From Physella acuta (lineage: Eukaryota > Mollusca > Gastropoda > Physidae): a stretch of 64,000 nt of DNA. A program made the position numbers and the translations under genes. Below are positions 50,730-63,728 of the stretch, piece by piece (within the stretch, counting starts at the first letter, position 1; every line of letters starts with the position of its first letter). Below the pieces are notes generated by a model, which saw nothing but the letters and a program-made list of their open reading frames with translations, was not told the origin of the DNA and made no database searches. The stretch lies in the NCBI RefSeq assembly GCF_028476545.1, contig NW_026731898.1, positions 415,001-479,000 of the forward strand, given 5' to 3'.

Positions 50730-52870
50730 AAACAAATGCCATTTAACTAGATCAGATCTAAGTTTCCTTAAAACAGGTGACATTACTTTGGCTAAGTCAT
50801 GATGGGAGATAACAACAAATGAAGTCAGGTTCCTGTATAAAATAAAATAATGACTAAAGACTTTAGGTTGCTTTTTTTATATACATTAAAAAATGTTATA
50901 AGAGAACTAAGCTAGGGTTAAAAAAATTAACAAGGTTTTGTGAAAAAGTCAAGATACACCCTAGTACACAATCTTCCTAAATGATTTGTTTGACCCCACA
51001 ATCATAGGTCCTCGAGCACCCGTGTACCAGTTAGTCTCTATAATGACCTGATTGACCAGATGAAAGACCTGATTGATCCCCCAACAAACGAGGTCCTCAA
51101 TCCAATTCCAGTACAAGCTTATGTCCCTAAAGACCTATCTGACCCCACAAAAGACCTAGTTGATCCCCCAAACTAGGTCCTCACTCTCCACCACCATACA
51201 GTCTGATCCCCATATCAAAGTTCTGACTTTCTTACTTACACAATCCCACAGAGGCCCTAATGTACTAGTTTATCATCATATACAATTTAAATAAACACCA
51301 TAGTAAATGAACCCTCATTTGTTACACATTAAATAAAAAGGTTTAAAAATTGTTGCATAAAAAGATGGGGTTGAATACATGGGAAGGGAGCTAACTATAC
51401 TCTGTGTTGGGTAAAAGTAATATATACATAAAATATTTAAGAGATGGTCAGACAACACAGAGGGGTGCAGTAAAATGGTTACATTATAAATATTTTCACT
51501 ATCTGAAGCTACTCTAATGCTACTGTACTACTCGTTACACTACTGCTAGCTACACACTACACAACTGGCCACTATACTACGCTAGTGACCACTACACTGC
51601 TGCTAGCTTCACCAGCTACCTACTTTCAAGTTCTAGTTTCTTGAAAAACCCCTACTAGAATATAAACAATGATTAGACTTAGACTATCTTAAAGTTTAAA
51701 GAGGAGAGTATGTATCAATTTTATCAACAGGAACTTCTTGAATTATAATAACTAAAAAAAAATTCTAATAAAAGAAGGCCTACAACATCTCATTAACAAC
51801 AGTTTTAAATTTATAAAAGTAAAGCATTTAAGATAACGAGAGTCATGAGTATTTCAAGTCACCGAGCATTATCACAGAGGCTCCCAATGAGTGGGAAACA
51901 TAATGTAAAATGCATTATATACTTTACTGAGACACTGTGCTTCTTTTGATTATGTCACATAATGAGATTATTTTTAAATATGTAGGGTAAATTGTGATCA
52001 CATAGTTCTAATAAATACTAATATAATAGGCAGATGATCTTAAGGTTATAATAGCTAATAAATGGAAAATAATTTATAAGAGTATTAGTTTTAAACTGCA
52101 GATTTGTGATCCTATACCAAGGGTAACCCATATAACTAACTCACCATAAAATCAAACAAATTACGTCAAACAAAACAAAAGTGATTTAAGCTAGGCCACC
52201 ACAGGTTTATGATACCAATGAGGGAGGGCAGGGAAAGGGGAATAGGGAAGAGTTCATTAATATTAATATGATTACTGGAAAAAAAATGACAAGAAATTGA
52301 TGAAATGTGATTCATGAATTATACAGTCAGCTTTTTAAACTAAATAAGTCTTTTCAGTAGGTTTTATGTATACAAATATGTGGCCAAGACTAATAAAAAA
52401 ATGTAAATCTTTTCGTTTTGACATTACTTCTACAACCCAAGGTATCAGAGATAAATAATGTGTAGCTGATTTGTTTGTAAGAGAAACTAAGTGTTCTTTT
52501 AATATCAAAAACAAAAATGTGGCTAGATAATAAATTTAGGAGAAATAACATTAAGTGTCTGTTTATCTTTAAAAACAATTAGCTGCCCCTGCAATTCCTT
52601 AAAATAACATAATCATTTCTACATATGTACATAATCCCTTAGTTGCCAGTGAGCTCTCAAATATATTTACAAGGATTGGCTTGAATTTCAAACCATTTTC
52701 TAGTCTCAGGGAATACAACAGAGGTAAATCTGCAAAATATTGATCTATGTCATACTCTAGCAGTTGTAAAATCTGAAAGCATCAATCATTTGTTGATATG
52801 TAGTGTAATACTTTAACTATGAGAACTTGTTAAAACTTAAATCTGAGCAGATACCGGGAGATGCACCATT
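50730..52870. other. AT-rich sequence downstream of the SLC35C1-like gene
   Basis: Possibly a long 3' UTR or intergenic. CCCCACAA / GACCTGATTGA-type short direct repeats lie near 50990-51180; nothing codes. Confidence 0.45.
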
Positions 52871-52879
52871 CACACTGTA

Positions 52880-53220
52880 AAAACAATGGAATGTCTAAAA
52901 CACACAGTGGATATTCAAAAATTGTACTTAGAAATATCACATTGTAAAATACAATGTAACTTCTATTCTCATATTGTTTGTCACACTATAAAAATAAAAA
53001 CCATTCTTTTTAAATCACACTGTGAAAACAATGTAGCTATTGTAACTATGTCCAATCTATCTAAAACATCTAAAGTCACACTAATATCACACTGTAAAAA
53101 CAATGGAATATATAAAACACTATTATTAATGTCACACTGTAGAAAGAATAGAATTTCCAACATCATACATTATAATATCACACTGTGAAGACAGTGTAAG
53201 TTCTATATCCAACCTATTCA
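52880..53220. repeat. ATCACACTGTAAAAACAATGG tandem repeat
   Basis: Six or seven units of about 45-55 bp with TCACACTGTAAAAACAATGG. Lies 270 bp past the stop of the SLC35C1-like gene and is probably in its 3' UTR if that is long. Confidence 0.75.
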
Positions 53221-53491
53221 AAGTTGCTATGTAAAAATAAACAAACTGCTTTTAACTTAAAGAACTATGACATTACACCTAACTAAAACAAATTACAGTG
53301 AAATTAGGTAAGACTTAATTTAATGCTAGTAGCACTAATCACTAATCCTTCAATTTTCTATGAATGATCATGCATCAGAATTTGGAATGTATCCAGATTA
53401 TCGTGGGCTATGTACAATTAAATTAAGATCATCTGCTTGTGTTGAGAACTTAATTATGATCTCACAGAGCCATCTGTCTGTCTATCAATAT

Positions 53492-54526
53492 TTATTTATC
53501 CCTGTTTGATCTCACAGAGCCTAGAGGAACATCAGCAGGCTCTGGTATCTCCACGTCTATGTTGCAGGCGGGGGTGTTGCTGAAGCTCAGCTTGTTGGCG
53601 GTGTACGTGGCTATACCAGCCATGACCAGCCCGTTGCCCAGCCACCATACCCAGGCCCTGCTCTCCCCGCTCCACATGACGGCCAGCACCGTCTGGAACA
53701 CAGACTTGGCGTTGATGCTGATGTTGTGGGTCAGCGGGGAGGTGAGGGAGATCTGGAGGGCGCTGAGCCACCCCATGGAGAGGCTCATGGCTCCGGACAA
53801 CAGCAACAGCATCCGGACGGTCACGTCATCCGACATGGAAGAGGAAAAGAAATTATCCAGCTGCGAGGTTGTGAAAATCAACGGGGTCAGTCCTAGAGTG
53901 CTGATTAAACAGTTGTTGAATGTTAGCTGAACAGATGAGAGCTGACGATTTTTCTGTATCCTTTTGAAAAAAATTCCACAAAGAGCGGCTAGTAAACTTG
54001 CAATGATTGCATACACAACACCAATCAAGTGCACACCGTTAGACAAGATCTCGTTATCAACTCCAATATAAAATCCCATGATGATAAAAAAACATGAAAG
54101 AATAACCTTGGACGTAATTTTCTCACGCAAGATGACCACGCTTAGAGATATAACAAATATAAGAGTCAGTGAACGGGCTACTTGGTAGAATGCAACACTA
54201 ATGTACTTGAGCATAAGGTTGTTGAACACTAGAGTCCCAGTGAAGGTTACAGATGCCATGATCATATCAGGGTGGAGAAGGTTTGCAGGATCAAACCCAG
54301 GGCGGTCCCATGAGAATTTGAAGAAGCTGGACATAAAACTCATTAGTATCAGAATAGATATGCCGATGATGTTCTGTACCCACACCAGGAAGACGGAGAT
54401 GTCTGAGTGTGGGGCACGGCCGCTGACCAGGGATTTGTTAATGAACACCATCGACATGGCCACGGTCCAGTGGGCAGCTATAACTGAAGCTATCAGAACC
54501 AACTTTTTCTTCTCAGAAGGAATCAT
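53492..54526 (-). CDS. SLC35C1: GDP-fucose transporter-like nucleotide-sugar transporter (SLC35C1 family), intronless CDS
   Basis: A 344-residue open frame, close to the about 360 residues of animal SLC35C1 proteins, which carry GDP-fucose from the cytosol into the Golgi lumen in exchange for GMP. It is strongly hydrophobic throughout with about ten likely membrane spans. Diagnostic family segments are visible: MSMVFINKSL (25-34), FNNLMLKYISVAFYQVARSL (101-120), a GFYIGVDNE stretch (151-159) and TSPLTHN followed by AKSVFQTVLAV (262-283). The usual SGTAK in the last motif reads SINAK here, so it may be a divergent paralogue with altered substrate range. The CDS has no intron, although a splice acceptor in the 5' UTR (54604) suggests an upstream noncoding exon. 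The stop overlaps an AATAAA (GATAAATAAA). Family assignment is firm; the exact substrate is inferred. Confidence 0.88.
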   Translation of the reverse strand: MIPSEKKKLVLIASVIAAHWTVAMSMVFINKSLVSGRAPHSDISVFLVWVQNIIGISILILMSFMSSFFKFSWDRPGFDPANLLHPDMIMASVTFTGTLVFNNLMLKYISVAFYQVARSLTLIFVISLSVVILREKITSKVILSCFFIIMGFYIGVDNEILSNGVHLIGVVYAIIASLLAALCGIFFKRIQKNRQLSSVQLTFNNCLISTLGLTPLIFTTSQLDNFFSSSMSDDVTVRMLLLLSGAMSLSMGWLSALQISLTSPLTHNISINAKSVFQTVLAVMWSGESRAWVWWLGNGLVMAGIATYTANKLSFSNTPACNIDVEIPEPADVPLGSVRSNRDK

Positions 54527-55260
54527 TTTTTTAGAAGTCTTTTCTTTGTGTTTATATTTCCAAAAGGTTAAATTTTAAATCATATCTTTAAGAACTAGGA
54601 GAACCTGAAATTTAAAAATAAAAAAAGGTTTTAAAATATTTATAAAAAGTAGTCTTCTACTGAACTAAAAATATAGAAATAATAAAATTGACTTTAGCCT
54701 TAACAGTAAAAGCGTTGGTTGCTCAGTTATTTTCAAAAGTTAAATTAAACAGTTTTATTACATGGTCATTACATGTTTCAAAAGCAGTGAAAAATGTAAC
54801 AAACATGTCAAAATGACCTTTTCAAACCCCACGACACAATTTTTAGTCAGGTTTTGTAGCTGTTTTCTATGCCTGATACATTACAAATACTTCTTTATTA
54901 AACCTAGCAGACATGACCACAGGTGGTGCTGTGATCCAGACACGAACCACTTAGTTTTCAAACCCTTCTTGCAGTTTCGACCAGGTAGAGACGCTGGGGC
55001 AAAAAATCTTTTTCCGAGTAGTCACTTCGAAATTATTGTTAAGGCCGCATTCCATTCTTTCAATTTTTCATTTTAATAAAATAAGATATAAAGTATATAA
55101 TAAGATATAATAAGATATAAAGTATATTTATTTTAAGCCCACTTTTTGTAACAGTCCATTTTTAAACAAACAGCTAATAAAAAACATCACTTGCACATAC
55201 TTTTTAACAATATCTCGTAACTTTGCCGCCATTTTGAAATTACGCAGGCTTTTTCGTTCC
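54527..55260 (-). promoter_or_regulatory. Upstream region of the SLC35C1-like gene: 5' UTR acceptor and YY1-like motif
   Basis: On the minus strand TTTCAG/GTTC at 54604 looks like an acceptor for the leader containing the start codon. Farther up, AAAATGGCGGC (55225-55235) is a YY1-type promoter motif, followed by a possible GTATGT donor about 35 nt downstream. An ATG inside that motif opens a short frame that meets a stop right after the proposed splice, so it would be an upstream ORF and not an N-terminal extension. Confidence 0.4.
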
Positions 55261-55269
55261 TACCCAACA

Positions 55270-57700
55270 AATTTTATTGCACTACTCCTCTCTCCATGCT
55301 TAAAAACCTTTAAAATCAACATTTCTATTTATCAAAATGGTTGGGATGTCCATATGTCTTGTTGTAATGAAACCAGGTGCCTATTTTATATCTGAAATTT
55401 AGTTCTCAATGCGTCAGCTTTCTGTATCGGACAAAGTAAAACGGGAGCTAATTCATTAATTAAAATAGGCTAGGCTATAAAAGATGAAATACAACTAAGG
55501 CTAAAATCTTCGTATCGAATACATTTTATTCTTCGATTCTGATGGCGAGAATTAGGCCTAACATTTTTAAAATGGCGAATTTCAGAAAGTACGCTTAAAA
55601 AGTCCGGTAGTGGTAGTACGGCATCGAAACTGCAGAAGTTGAAATGGCTACGTTAGGAATTTTGTTGAAAATTTCAAAATGATTTTTTAATAAAAAAAGT
55701 ATCAACTTAGCATATATTAACTTTCTGTGCAAAGTCATTATTAATGAAAAAATATTCCAAAGTCAGGATGGCCTGTGGCACCCTTCACTGAACTTGACAG
55801 AGGGAAAAAAAACTTGACCTGTGACCTTCATTAAAACAGAATTTACTTGCTTTTTTTAAACATGTGCTATCTTCATCTTGAGGTCAAAAGTACACCTGAC
55901 AATTATTAAATAACATACGTAAATAGAAACGGATAGTTCCGATTTCTAAAATTGACAATGGCTTCATAATCATTAGTTTTATTCCTCTATTAGTAAGCAC
56001 ATGGGCTGTGAGAAGGCTACGAAAACAACAAACCCGGGAGGTGTGAATCGAACAGCCTACCTCATATTGGAAAGGTGTTGCCTGCCATAGCAGTGAGAGA
56101 CAATAATAATATTACTCGCTAATCCGGAGGCGTGGCCGGTTGCTCATACTAACAACAAAATGGCGTAGGCCCTACAGACCGGATGCATAACTTCTGACGA
56201 TTTTTCGTCTTAGGTCCAGGGACCTTCTTAGAATTACTGATTAAAATGTTTACCACGAGCAAAATGGAGGGATTTTCACGTAATAATAACCAACCATAGG
56301 TGGTAGGGCTAGATATGCCAGAAGAGTATTTTAAAATTTGGTTTGGAGTACGGAGGCTAAATTCAAAAGTTGGTTTCATTAAAATTAATAGAACTTTTAA
56401 AATAATGGTGTAGGTACAGAAATGAACGAGAACGTTAAGCATTATTAGTTTTATCAGTCTATATAAAAAGAAATGGTAATCTATCATTTAAGGTACGTAA
56501 AATCGCCCGCGACTAGTAATGTGAAAAACAGGTGACTCCTTAAATTTTAATAATTATTTCACATTTCGAGGAGGATTTATGTTTTGAAAAATACAAAAAT
56601 GTTTCCTTGTTTCATTTATGTACTTGTTTTTAAACAATTGAATTAAAACTTTTCAGTAATAAATGAAGACTAGCAATGTTTCCAACAGATGCAACCATGC
56701 TCATTTACTATAGCAGCCATCTTGTTTAAATTTGTTTTTATGTAAACTTTTTAATACTATATTATTATAGTAGGGCCTATAGCAAATCTTGCTAGCTAAC
56801 ACTGCTGTTTAAAGTTCATTTCTGGCCTGTATTGATATATTTAGCCATTGATTTTGGTTTGATTATTCAGTTATTAATAATTTTTGAAACATATTTCACA
56901 ATATACTTGTATTAAAGCCTTGACAGTGAGGTAACTTTTGTGTACATTCGACCTACTAGCCGCAGGCTATTTTACGTAGCCTACCTAAAACGATAGATTA
57001 CCAAAGAAATAAAATATTATGTAGGCTGGTTCGTCACTTAGATGGCTGGATTGACCTCTGACCCTGAAACGTCACGCGTCGTTTTCTGACGGTTTCTACG
57101 TTTATTTTAGGGGTCCTATCCACGACAAATTAAAGAACTGTTTATCTCGCCAACTCTGATCATTATTTTAACACAAAATGCTAATAAAATGGATAATATG
57201 CCTTAGAATGCCAGAAAAAATCGCGAGAATTGTGTTTGTAAATAATGAGAGGATTTCTAGTGGAGCACTCTCCGTAAAAACTGAACCGCGGCCAAAAACG
57301 ACCCAATAACGGGGAAAACGGCTCCGATAACACTAAATTAATATATAATTGAGATAATTACCATGTATATTTACAGTATTATCGATTCTACTTTCCAAAA
57401 TCTAATTCCAAAATGAGGTACCCACCCTGACATTTCTATCCGCTATTTTTAGTATCATGACGTCATTGCTACGCTAGTTGCCAGACTGAAACAACTAGTT
57501 TTTGTTTTTTACGGAATGAACTGTTAAGTCTAGTATTTTAATTATTATTAAATATTATTCAATTGTAGCATGTGCGGAAAAAGTAAAATTATGGACATGA
57601 TTATTGTATTAGTAATTTTATTAGTACATTGATTTTTTCTTCACTGTGGGCCGACCGTTGCTGCATTCGTGACCGGTGGTTAACCTCGTCAACGCCGCGT
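55270..57700. other. Spacer between the two divergent genes, first part
   Basis: No supported ORF. Several AAAATGGCG / GCAGCCATCTT-type motifs (near 55571, 56155, 56712) resemble YY1 sites. TGACGTCA occurs near 57460. Confidence 0.45.
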
Positions 57701-57724
57701 GGCCTATTCGTTTATATAATCAGT

Positions 57725-57900
57725 GATGCTCGTTCAGTGGCCTTTTTCAGCGCTAGGCCTAATTACGGGCGATTTTTAGACTTAATTGATTGGCCGTTAG
57801 CCTTTTTCATTGCTGCGTATTTTAAAAAATGCTCGTTCAGCGGCCTTTTTTTTTTTTTTTTTTGGCGCTAAATAATCTGTTTACGGGCATTTTAAGCGTT
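57725..57900 (+). repeat. Two-copy GCTCGTTCAG repeat of about 110 bp
   Basis: GCTCGTTCAGTGGCCTTTTT, then GGCGCTA-like and ACGGGC-like blocks, appears twice, the second with a T-run. Confidence 0.6.
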
Positions 57901-57909
57901 TATTTATTT

Positions 57910-60050
57910 ATTTTTTTAAGCTAGACGTAGATCTAGTTAAAAAAATATTTTTATTATACAGCTGGCTGATATGCGAACTTTAAAAAAAACGACCGAGCTT
58001 TAAAAAAAAAAATGACCAGAAGGGAAATAGGTCTGTTTTTTAATTAGCTTGAAGAAGGGGGGGGGGGGGGGGGGGGGGGGAAGAGAGAGAGAAGTGAAGA
58101 CACCGACCATCTCGTCTGCGCGTGTTCATTCTATGACGTGTACTATAGGCCTGCTGAAGTCACGGTGACCCCGCGACCGTGGTGGGATTTTTCATCCACA
58201 GGATAGTAAACATAAGCAAGCAATCACGCGAGTGACGATGTTTGGAGATTTTATTTAAAAAAAAAATCACATACGTCATGTTTTCAAGATGAAAAAAAAA
58301 TGTAATGTAAAAAAAAAAAAGACACTAATACCATGTATGAACCTCAGCTGCCACACTGTTGACTCAATATAATGTGATTGAGTGTAAAATGTATTTGTAT
58401 TTATAAACTATCTTAACTCTTACTATCATATTATTTTATGCATATTTATTATTTAAAATTAGAATTTGAAATAAAAATATTTATTATGGTCATTTGATTT
58501 ATGCAGGTGTTCATTACTTCATAAAATGGTATGAATAACATGTAGAGTAGAATTTAATAAATAATAAAATAACTAGATCTAGTTTTATTATCAACCAGTT
58601 GCTTTTTGTTATTTTCCGGTGATTAAATAACCTAAGCTGACGCAATTACCATGGCGGGAATTAAAAGCTCGTGCACACAAGTCCACGACGTCATGTTATG
58701 CCGGTCGAGGAGCAAAAACGATGTTCTGACTTTCATTTTCCATTCTCGGAAAAAATTTAAATTCTCTCTTTTCTCGTCAACCGATTAAGCTAGATATTTA
58801 AATGTGGTGTCAAATGTTCTCTTAAGGGGTAAGGAACTTAATGGTGTATTTGAAATAACAGAATATTTTATTTTAAAAAATCCATAATTCAACCTAATAT
58901 TATGAGCTGTTTTAATTATAAGACCGGCGTACGTATCACAACCAATTTTTTTTTATTTTTTAAAAACCACGTGACAGCTATTTGACTCATCACTAGTGAT
59001 TCGTAGTTTGCTGTAGCTGCAGATGTTAGTTGTGTTGTCATGAAGAGGTCTGTTGTGCACAGCATAATGGCAGTGAGTGACAAATATTAAATTAAGTAGG
59101 GCCTAATTTAGTTTAAAACGAACTAAAAACATAAAAATTAGTGCCTAGTGGATTAAATATTGATGTTTATTATTCAGTGGTCATGTTTAAATTGAAAATT
59201 GAGTATGATGTATTGAGCATGCCAAACTTTTAGAAAATTTAGTGAGAAAATCTACAAAATTTGCCTTGGAAAATCATTTATTTTGATTTTAAAATCTTTT
59301 TGTCTCAAAATTAGCGAATGCGAAGTCTAATAAGCTAGATCTAGAGTCTATATCGCATTTTATTTAGCCTAATTCTATTGATGTTTCAATCAGCATTACT
59401 TGTTAGTTCTGTTGTTCAGTATGTACGCTATAAAATGTGCAACTGGTTTCAGTTTCTTCAATTCACGAGATTTGCCATTTCGACAATGTTTCTAAACAAA
59501 TGAGCTCTCCCAGTGTAAAGTTTAGAATTTTAATGTTACCTGGTCATAATTTTCCTCATTTTAATATCATATAGAATGCTAACATAAAACTGAGTGTAAT
59601 AATAAGGGAAAGCGTTTATATACTATTTGGTCACAATAAGTAGAAATCATATACAAAACTGGAATAGAAATCTGCAATTCGATATTTAAATTATCTTTGA
59701 CTAACGAGAACATTAATTTAATTTTGTTTTTAGCACAGAAGACAAATGTGGCATATAATCACCGGATATGAGTCAGATAAAAATTGGAAAATCAAGCGGC
59801 GCTGTGAGAATAAAATCCAAGGGACATAACGCTTTAACTTATTTTTAATTCACTAATTCAAGTGGGTGTGTTTTTTTCAAAATGGGTAATATTGTTATCC
59901 GATTTTTAGTTATATTTTCTATTCACTGCAGTTAAATCTGCTTATCTAAAATATATTTTTATGCAAGATTATTACTAAATTATCTATCATTTACAGGCTG
60001 CAAAACTGTTATTACTAAGGTAGATAATTCTCGTGAGTCATTTCGGATGT
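57910..60050. other. Spacer upstream of the 14-3-3 gene
   Basis: A G-run of about 24 at 58057-58080, then AT-rich sequence. GCA/GTGAGTG near 59067 could be a donor for a noncoding 5' exon of the 14-3-3 gene; unproven. Confidence 0.4.
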
Positions 60051-60059
60051 AATGTAGCG

Positions 60060-60201
60060 CCTCTCTAAACCGGTTCAGACTCATTGGCCGCCATTTTTTC
60101 TAAGCCGCATCCGTTTCTGCACTATTCCCAATTATAAACAATATTATTTTGAGTTGTGACTGTGAAAGTGCATTTGTTCAACTGCAGTTCACGTTATCAC
60201 G
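60060..60201 (+). promoter_or_regulatory. Promoter-proximal / 5' UTR region of the 14-3-3 gene
   Basis: ATTGG (60083-60087, an inverted CCAAT box) overlaps GCCGCCATTTT (60087-60097, YY1-type). Such motifs sit near transcription starts of housekeeping genes. A TTTACAG acceptor-like site near 59996 leaves open a 5' UTR intron. Inferred from motifs only. Confidence 0.45.
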
Positions 60202-60969
60202 ATGACGAGCAGTACCGCCAGTGCTTTTAAATTCATCGATGGTTTGAAAGATGTGGAGCAGCTGGTTACCTTCGCCAAGCTCGCAGAGCAGGCTGAAAGG
60301 TACGACGACATGGCTAGAGCTATGCGGAAGGTCACTGAACTGGAGGGTAAATTAACACAAGAAAAACGTAACCTTTTGTCAGTTGCCTACAAGAATGTTG
60401 TTGGTGCTCGACGCTCGTCCTGGCGAGTAATCTGTATGATTGAGCAGAAAGCTGAAAACGAGAAAAGAAAAGCGATTGCTCAAGAGTTCAGAGTAAAAGT
60501 TGAATCTGAACTGGATTCTACGTGCAACGAGGTGCTTGGTCTGTTGGGAAAGCACCTGATCACCGAAGAATGTTCAGATGAAGAGAAGGTGTTCTATCTC
60601 AAAATGGAAGGTGATTACTATCGTTACATCGCTGAGTACAAATCTGAGTCGGGTCCTGAGCGAACAACTGCCATCACTAAAGCTGAATTAGCCTATTCTA
60701 AGGCAATGGAGCATGCTAAGAAAAACATGCCATCAACTCACCCAAATCGCCTAGGTCTTGCCCTCAATTATTCAGTTTTCTACTATGAGATCCTGAATTC
60801 ACCTGATAAGGCATGTAATTTGGCAAAAGAAGCCTTTGATGAAGCCATCAGCGACTTAGAGAAATTACATGAAAATGATTGTAAAGACAGTACGCTGATC
60901 ATGCAACTTCTTCGTGACAATCTTACCCTGTGGACATCTGATAATCAGGCTGAAAATGGGGATGATTAA
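60202..60969 (+). CDS. YWHAZ: 14-3-3 protein, zeta class, intronless CDS with extended N-terminus
   Basis: A 255-residue phosphoserine/phosphothreonine-binding adaptor that acts as a dimer in the cytosol. Both family signatures are present: [20 protein letters not shown] (56-75) and [20 protein letters not shown] (228-247). The phosphopeptide-binding residues K64, R71, R141 and Y142 match K49, R56, R127 and Y128 of human zeta. [11 protein letters not shown] fits the zeta class and not epsilon (NVIGARRASWR). The N-terminus is about 15 residues longer than usual ([20 protein letters not shown] precedes [17 protein letters not shown]) and replaces the usual VQKAKLAEQ with VTFAKLAEQ. The frame is uninterrupted by introns, unlike vertebrate genes. 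No poly(A) tail or target duplication marks it as a fresh retrocopy, and upstream motifs look like a real promoter, so I take it as functional. Confidence 0.95.
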   Translation: MTSSTASAFKFIDGLKDVEQLVTFAKLAEQAERYDDMARAMRKVTELEGKLTQEKRNLLSVAYKNVVGARRSSWRVICMIEQKAENEKRKAIAQEFRVKVESELDSTCNEVLGLLGKHLITEECSDEEKVFYLKMEGDYYRYIAEYKSESGPERTTAITKAELAYSKAMEHAKKNMPSTHPNRLGLALNYSVFYYEILNSPDKACNLAKEAFDEAISDLEKLHENDCKDSTLIMQLLRDNLTLWTSDNQAENGDD

Positions 60970-62800
60970 ATCAGATCTGAGAAATTGAACAATAAAGCTT
61001 ATGAAAGGGATTAACTGAGGGGACTAGAGCATGCAGTTTTTATTAAATGACAAGTTCTTTATTGACTGTCTTTGCTGTGATGCAATTTGTAATCTTTGGG
61101 CTGATTTACACTTGGGTCAGTGCTATACACTGGTAACAATCAACTAAGTGATTTGATCTGCCTTTTTCATTATCTGAAGCACAGATGTCACAAACTAAAT
61201 TTTACTATTTTCTTTTTACCATTCAGAATTAAAAACAAAAAACACAGCATAAACAACTTTCTATTAGTTACCCTACTACATGTTAAAATATGTAACTTTT
61301 CCAATGTTTGCTAAATATATCTTTCTAGAATATGATTAAAGTTTGTTCATTCTAGTGCTAGTGTTATCTATACTGTTACTCTACTACTTATAAATTTTTG
61401 TTTGTACAACTTGTCAAATTATTAAATTCATTCCTTTCTATTGGAAAATCTGCCCAGTTTTCTTTTGTAATGTTGGACATATTTAGTTACCGTTTTAACT
61501 TGTGAATGCTAATTGAATTTTATTTTTAATTTCAAAGTTTTACTCTGCGTTTTTTTTTTTTGCAAATCAAAAATGCTTGTTTTATTTTACCAGTAATATC
61601 TATAACTGATCTACCCTGGAGCTTGTTACAAATGCAAACTATTTAGGTTTTTTAAAGTAGTAGCAAATGTGTGTACATTTGTAACATTTTGGATAATTTT
61701 TTACAACATATTCTTTTAACCAAAACTTTGGAAATAAGCATTTTAATTTAAGAAGCATGTAAAGTAGCCTATTATTTAATTACCACTAATTAAACCTCAA
61801 TTGAAACCATATTTTGATTTGATGTCTACTAATACAATCTGATATCATTGCAGGTTTTTAAATTTAATTATTCAATTTATAGAGTAGATATTCTAGCTAG
61901 TTTCTGAGCATATTTGTGTGAGGTACATTGTTACAATTATTAGTTTATTATTTTTAGAAACATGGTTGGGGTGGGGTATTTGGTCTAGTCTTAGTAATTA
62001 ACTTCATTGTAAAATGTGTGCTGAGTTAATCCTAACAGTGCATATCATTTTTAAAAAGTTATTAACAGCATTGTCTTGTCCTAAAATGTTTATCAAGCTG
62101 TTTTGACATTGTGCTGTTTTCACAGCTTGTGATACATTATTGGCATAGTCTTGGCTATTAAAGTCTCCCTCATTCTCTAAAGCGCCTGTAAAATTGTAAA
62201 GACTGCTGTGTGGTTGATCAGGTGATATGCTTTTAGTATTCTCACCAAAGTTAACTTGGTAGCAACATTTTCAGAAATTTTAAAAATTAAGAATTGGGCT
62301 AAAAATAGATTTTAGGGGTTATTCAGTTGTCATTAAAAAATTTAACACTGAAAATGGTGTTACACATGTGACATTCTCATGTGCTATGCTGGGTGTGTAA
62401 TTCAAATATTTTTTCTATACTCATATTTATGACAATTACTAGTAATTTTTAGCTTGTATGAATAAATGAAACTAATTTTGTTACATTTATTACCCTGTTT
62501 TTATATAGCTTTTAAATACGTTTATCATGAAAAACTTAACTGAAAAATAAAATGTCATCATTGCAAACTTTCTATATTTTACTGTTCTCTTAGTTGTCAC
62601 TTTTCTCAATTTAAAGTTTTCAGTTTGTTTTTGGTGTTCTGTCTGTAATTATTTCTTGGAGTTGTTGTCTATTTAGTTTTGTTTAGATTTATCCTGTGAA
62701 TATGCCTATGTCTGCAGCTGATTAATATATTTTCATTGTTGATTGCCTACAGGTTGGGTGTAGCCAATAAAACATGATTGTAGTACCTGGTCATTGCTTA
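60970..62800 (+). other. Probable long 3' UTR of the 14-3-3 gene
   Basis: AT-rich sequence free of recognisable transposons. AATAAA occurs 20 nt past the stop (60991-60996), and several more lie around 62460, 62546 and 62765, so short and long UTR forms are possible. No supported ORF. Confidence 0.4.
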
Positions 62801-63728
62801 GCACACCATGACACCATAAAATACTATAAAATGTAAATATAATATTTACAGAATCAGAGTGCATGTATATTTTCTTATTGACCCTAAGCCTACAAGGTGG
62901 GTCAGATTGACCTGGCAATGCAACATTTTAGTTAATTACCATGTCAACCACTGGACCGATTGTTTTGAGCTTCTAGTTCTAGATATGCTACCTACACATA
63001 ATGTGCTTGATTTCAGCACAAAAATGTTTAATTTTGTATGAGGGTGAGCAGGTTTAGGTTCACTGTGAATAAGAATAGGCTTTTTAAAAATACAACTGGA
63101 GGTGGTTTGGGTAATGAAAATGTTAGGATAATGTGCTTAGTCACGATTGCTGGCTTACTACAATTGCTTTACAGTTTTAAGTAAAACTAAATTGAATAGT
63201 AACATAAATTCATTTCTTTTTACTGGTACTAGTAACTTAAGTAAACCAGTAGCAGTTGCTACTAATAACTCATACAAGATAAATAGCCCAATTTTAAAGT
63301 GGTACACAGTAAAAGGATTTGAGTTTCTTAGAAACACATGCAATCACTGGCTCAAATCAGTCTAGTTGCATTGTGAAATATCAAAACTAAGAAGGGTGCT
63401 CTACAGTTTATATATATGACTTGTGTAATAAATTGCAAGGTAACTTGCCTGTAGTGTCATACACTATTGGTAATACTAATAATAGCCTACTACTCATTAC
63501 AAATAATTAGACTGTTCTAATTTAGTTATCAATGCATTTGTAAAACGTTTGTTATTATAATAACTTTGGTTTAACTACAGTACATGTCGTTGACGGTGCT
63601 ACTGACTTAGAAAGGCCATGAATTTGCGGCTAATATACTAATAAGTAATGTGGACGAAGTAAAAACGCAGTAAACTGTAAATCCATTTTTGTGTGTTTTG
63701 GCATCAATTCTTGCTAAAAAATAGTTGG

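Noticed and set aside
53559-54578. ORFs antisense to the SLC35C1-like gene
   Set aside because: Shadows of a GC-richer coding region; the minus-strand frame has the clear family match.
55180-55250. ATGGCGGC as the true start of the SLC35C1-like protein
   Set aside because: Joining it through the likely donor and the 54604 acceptor meets a TAG at once, so it is at most an upstream ORF.
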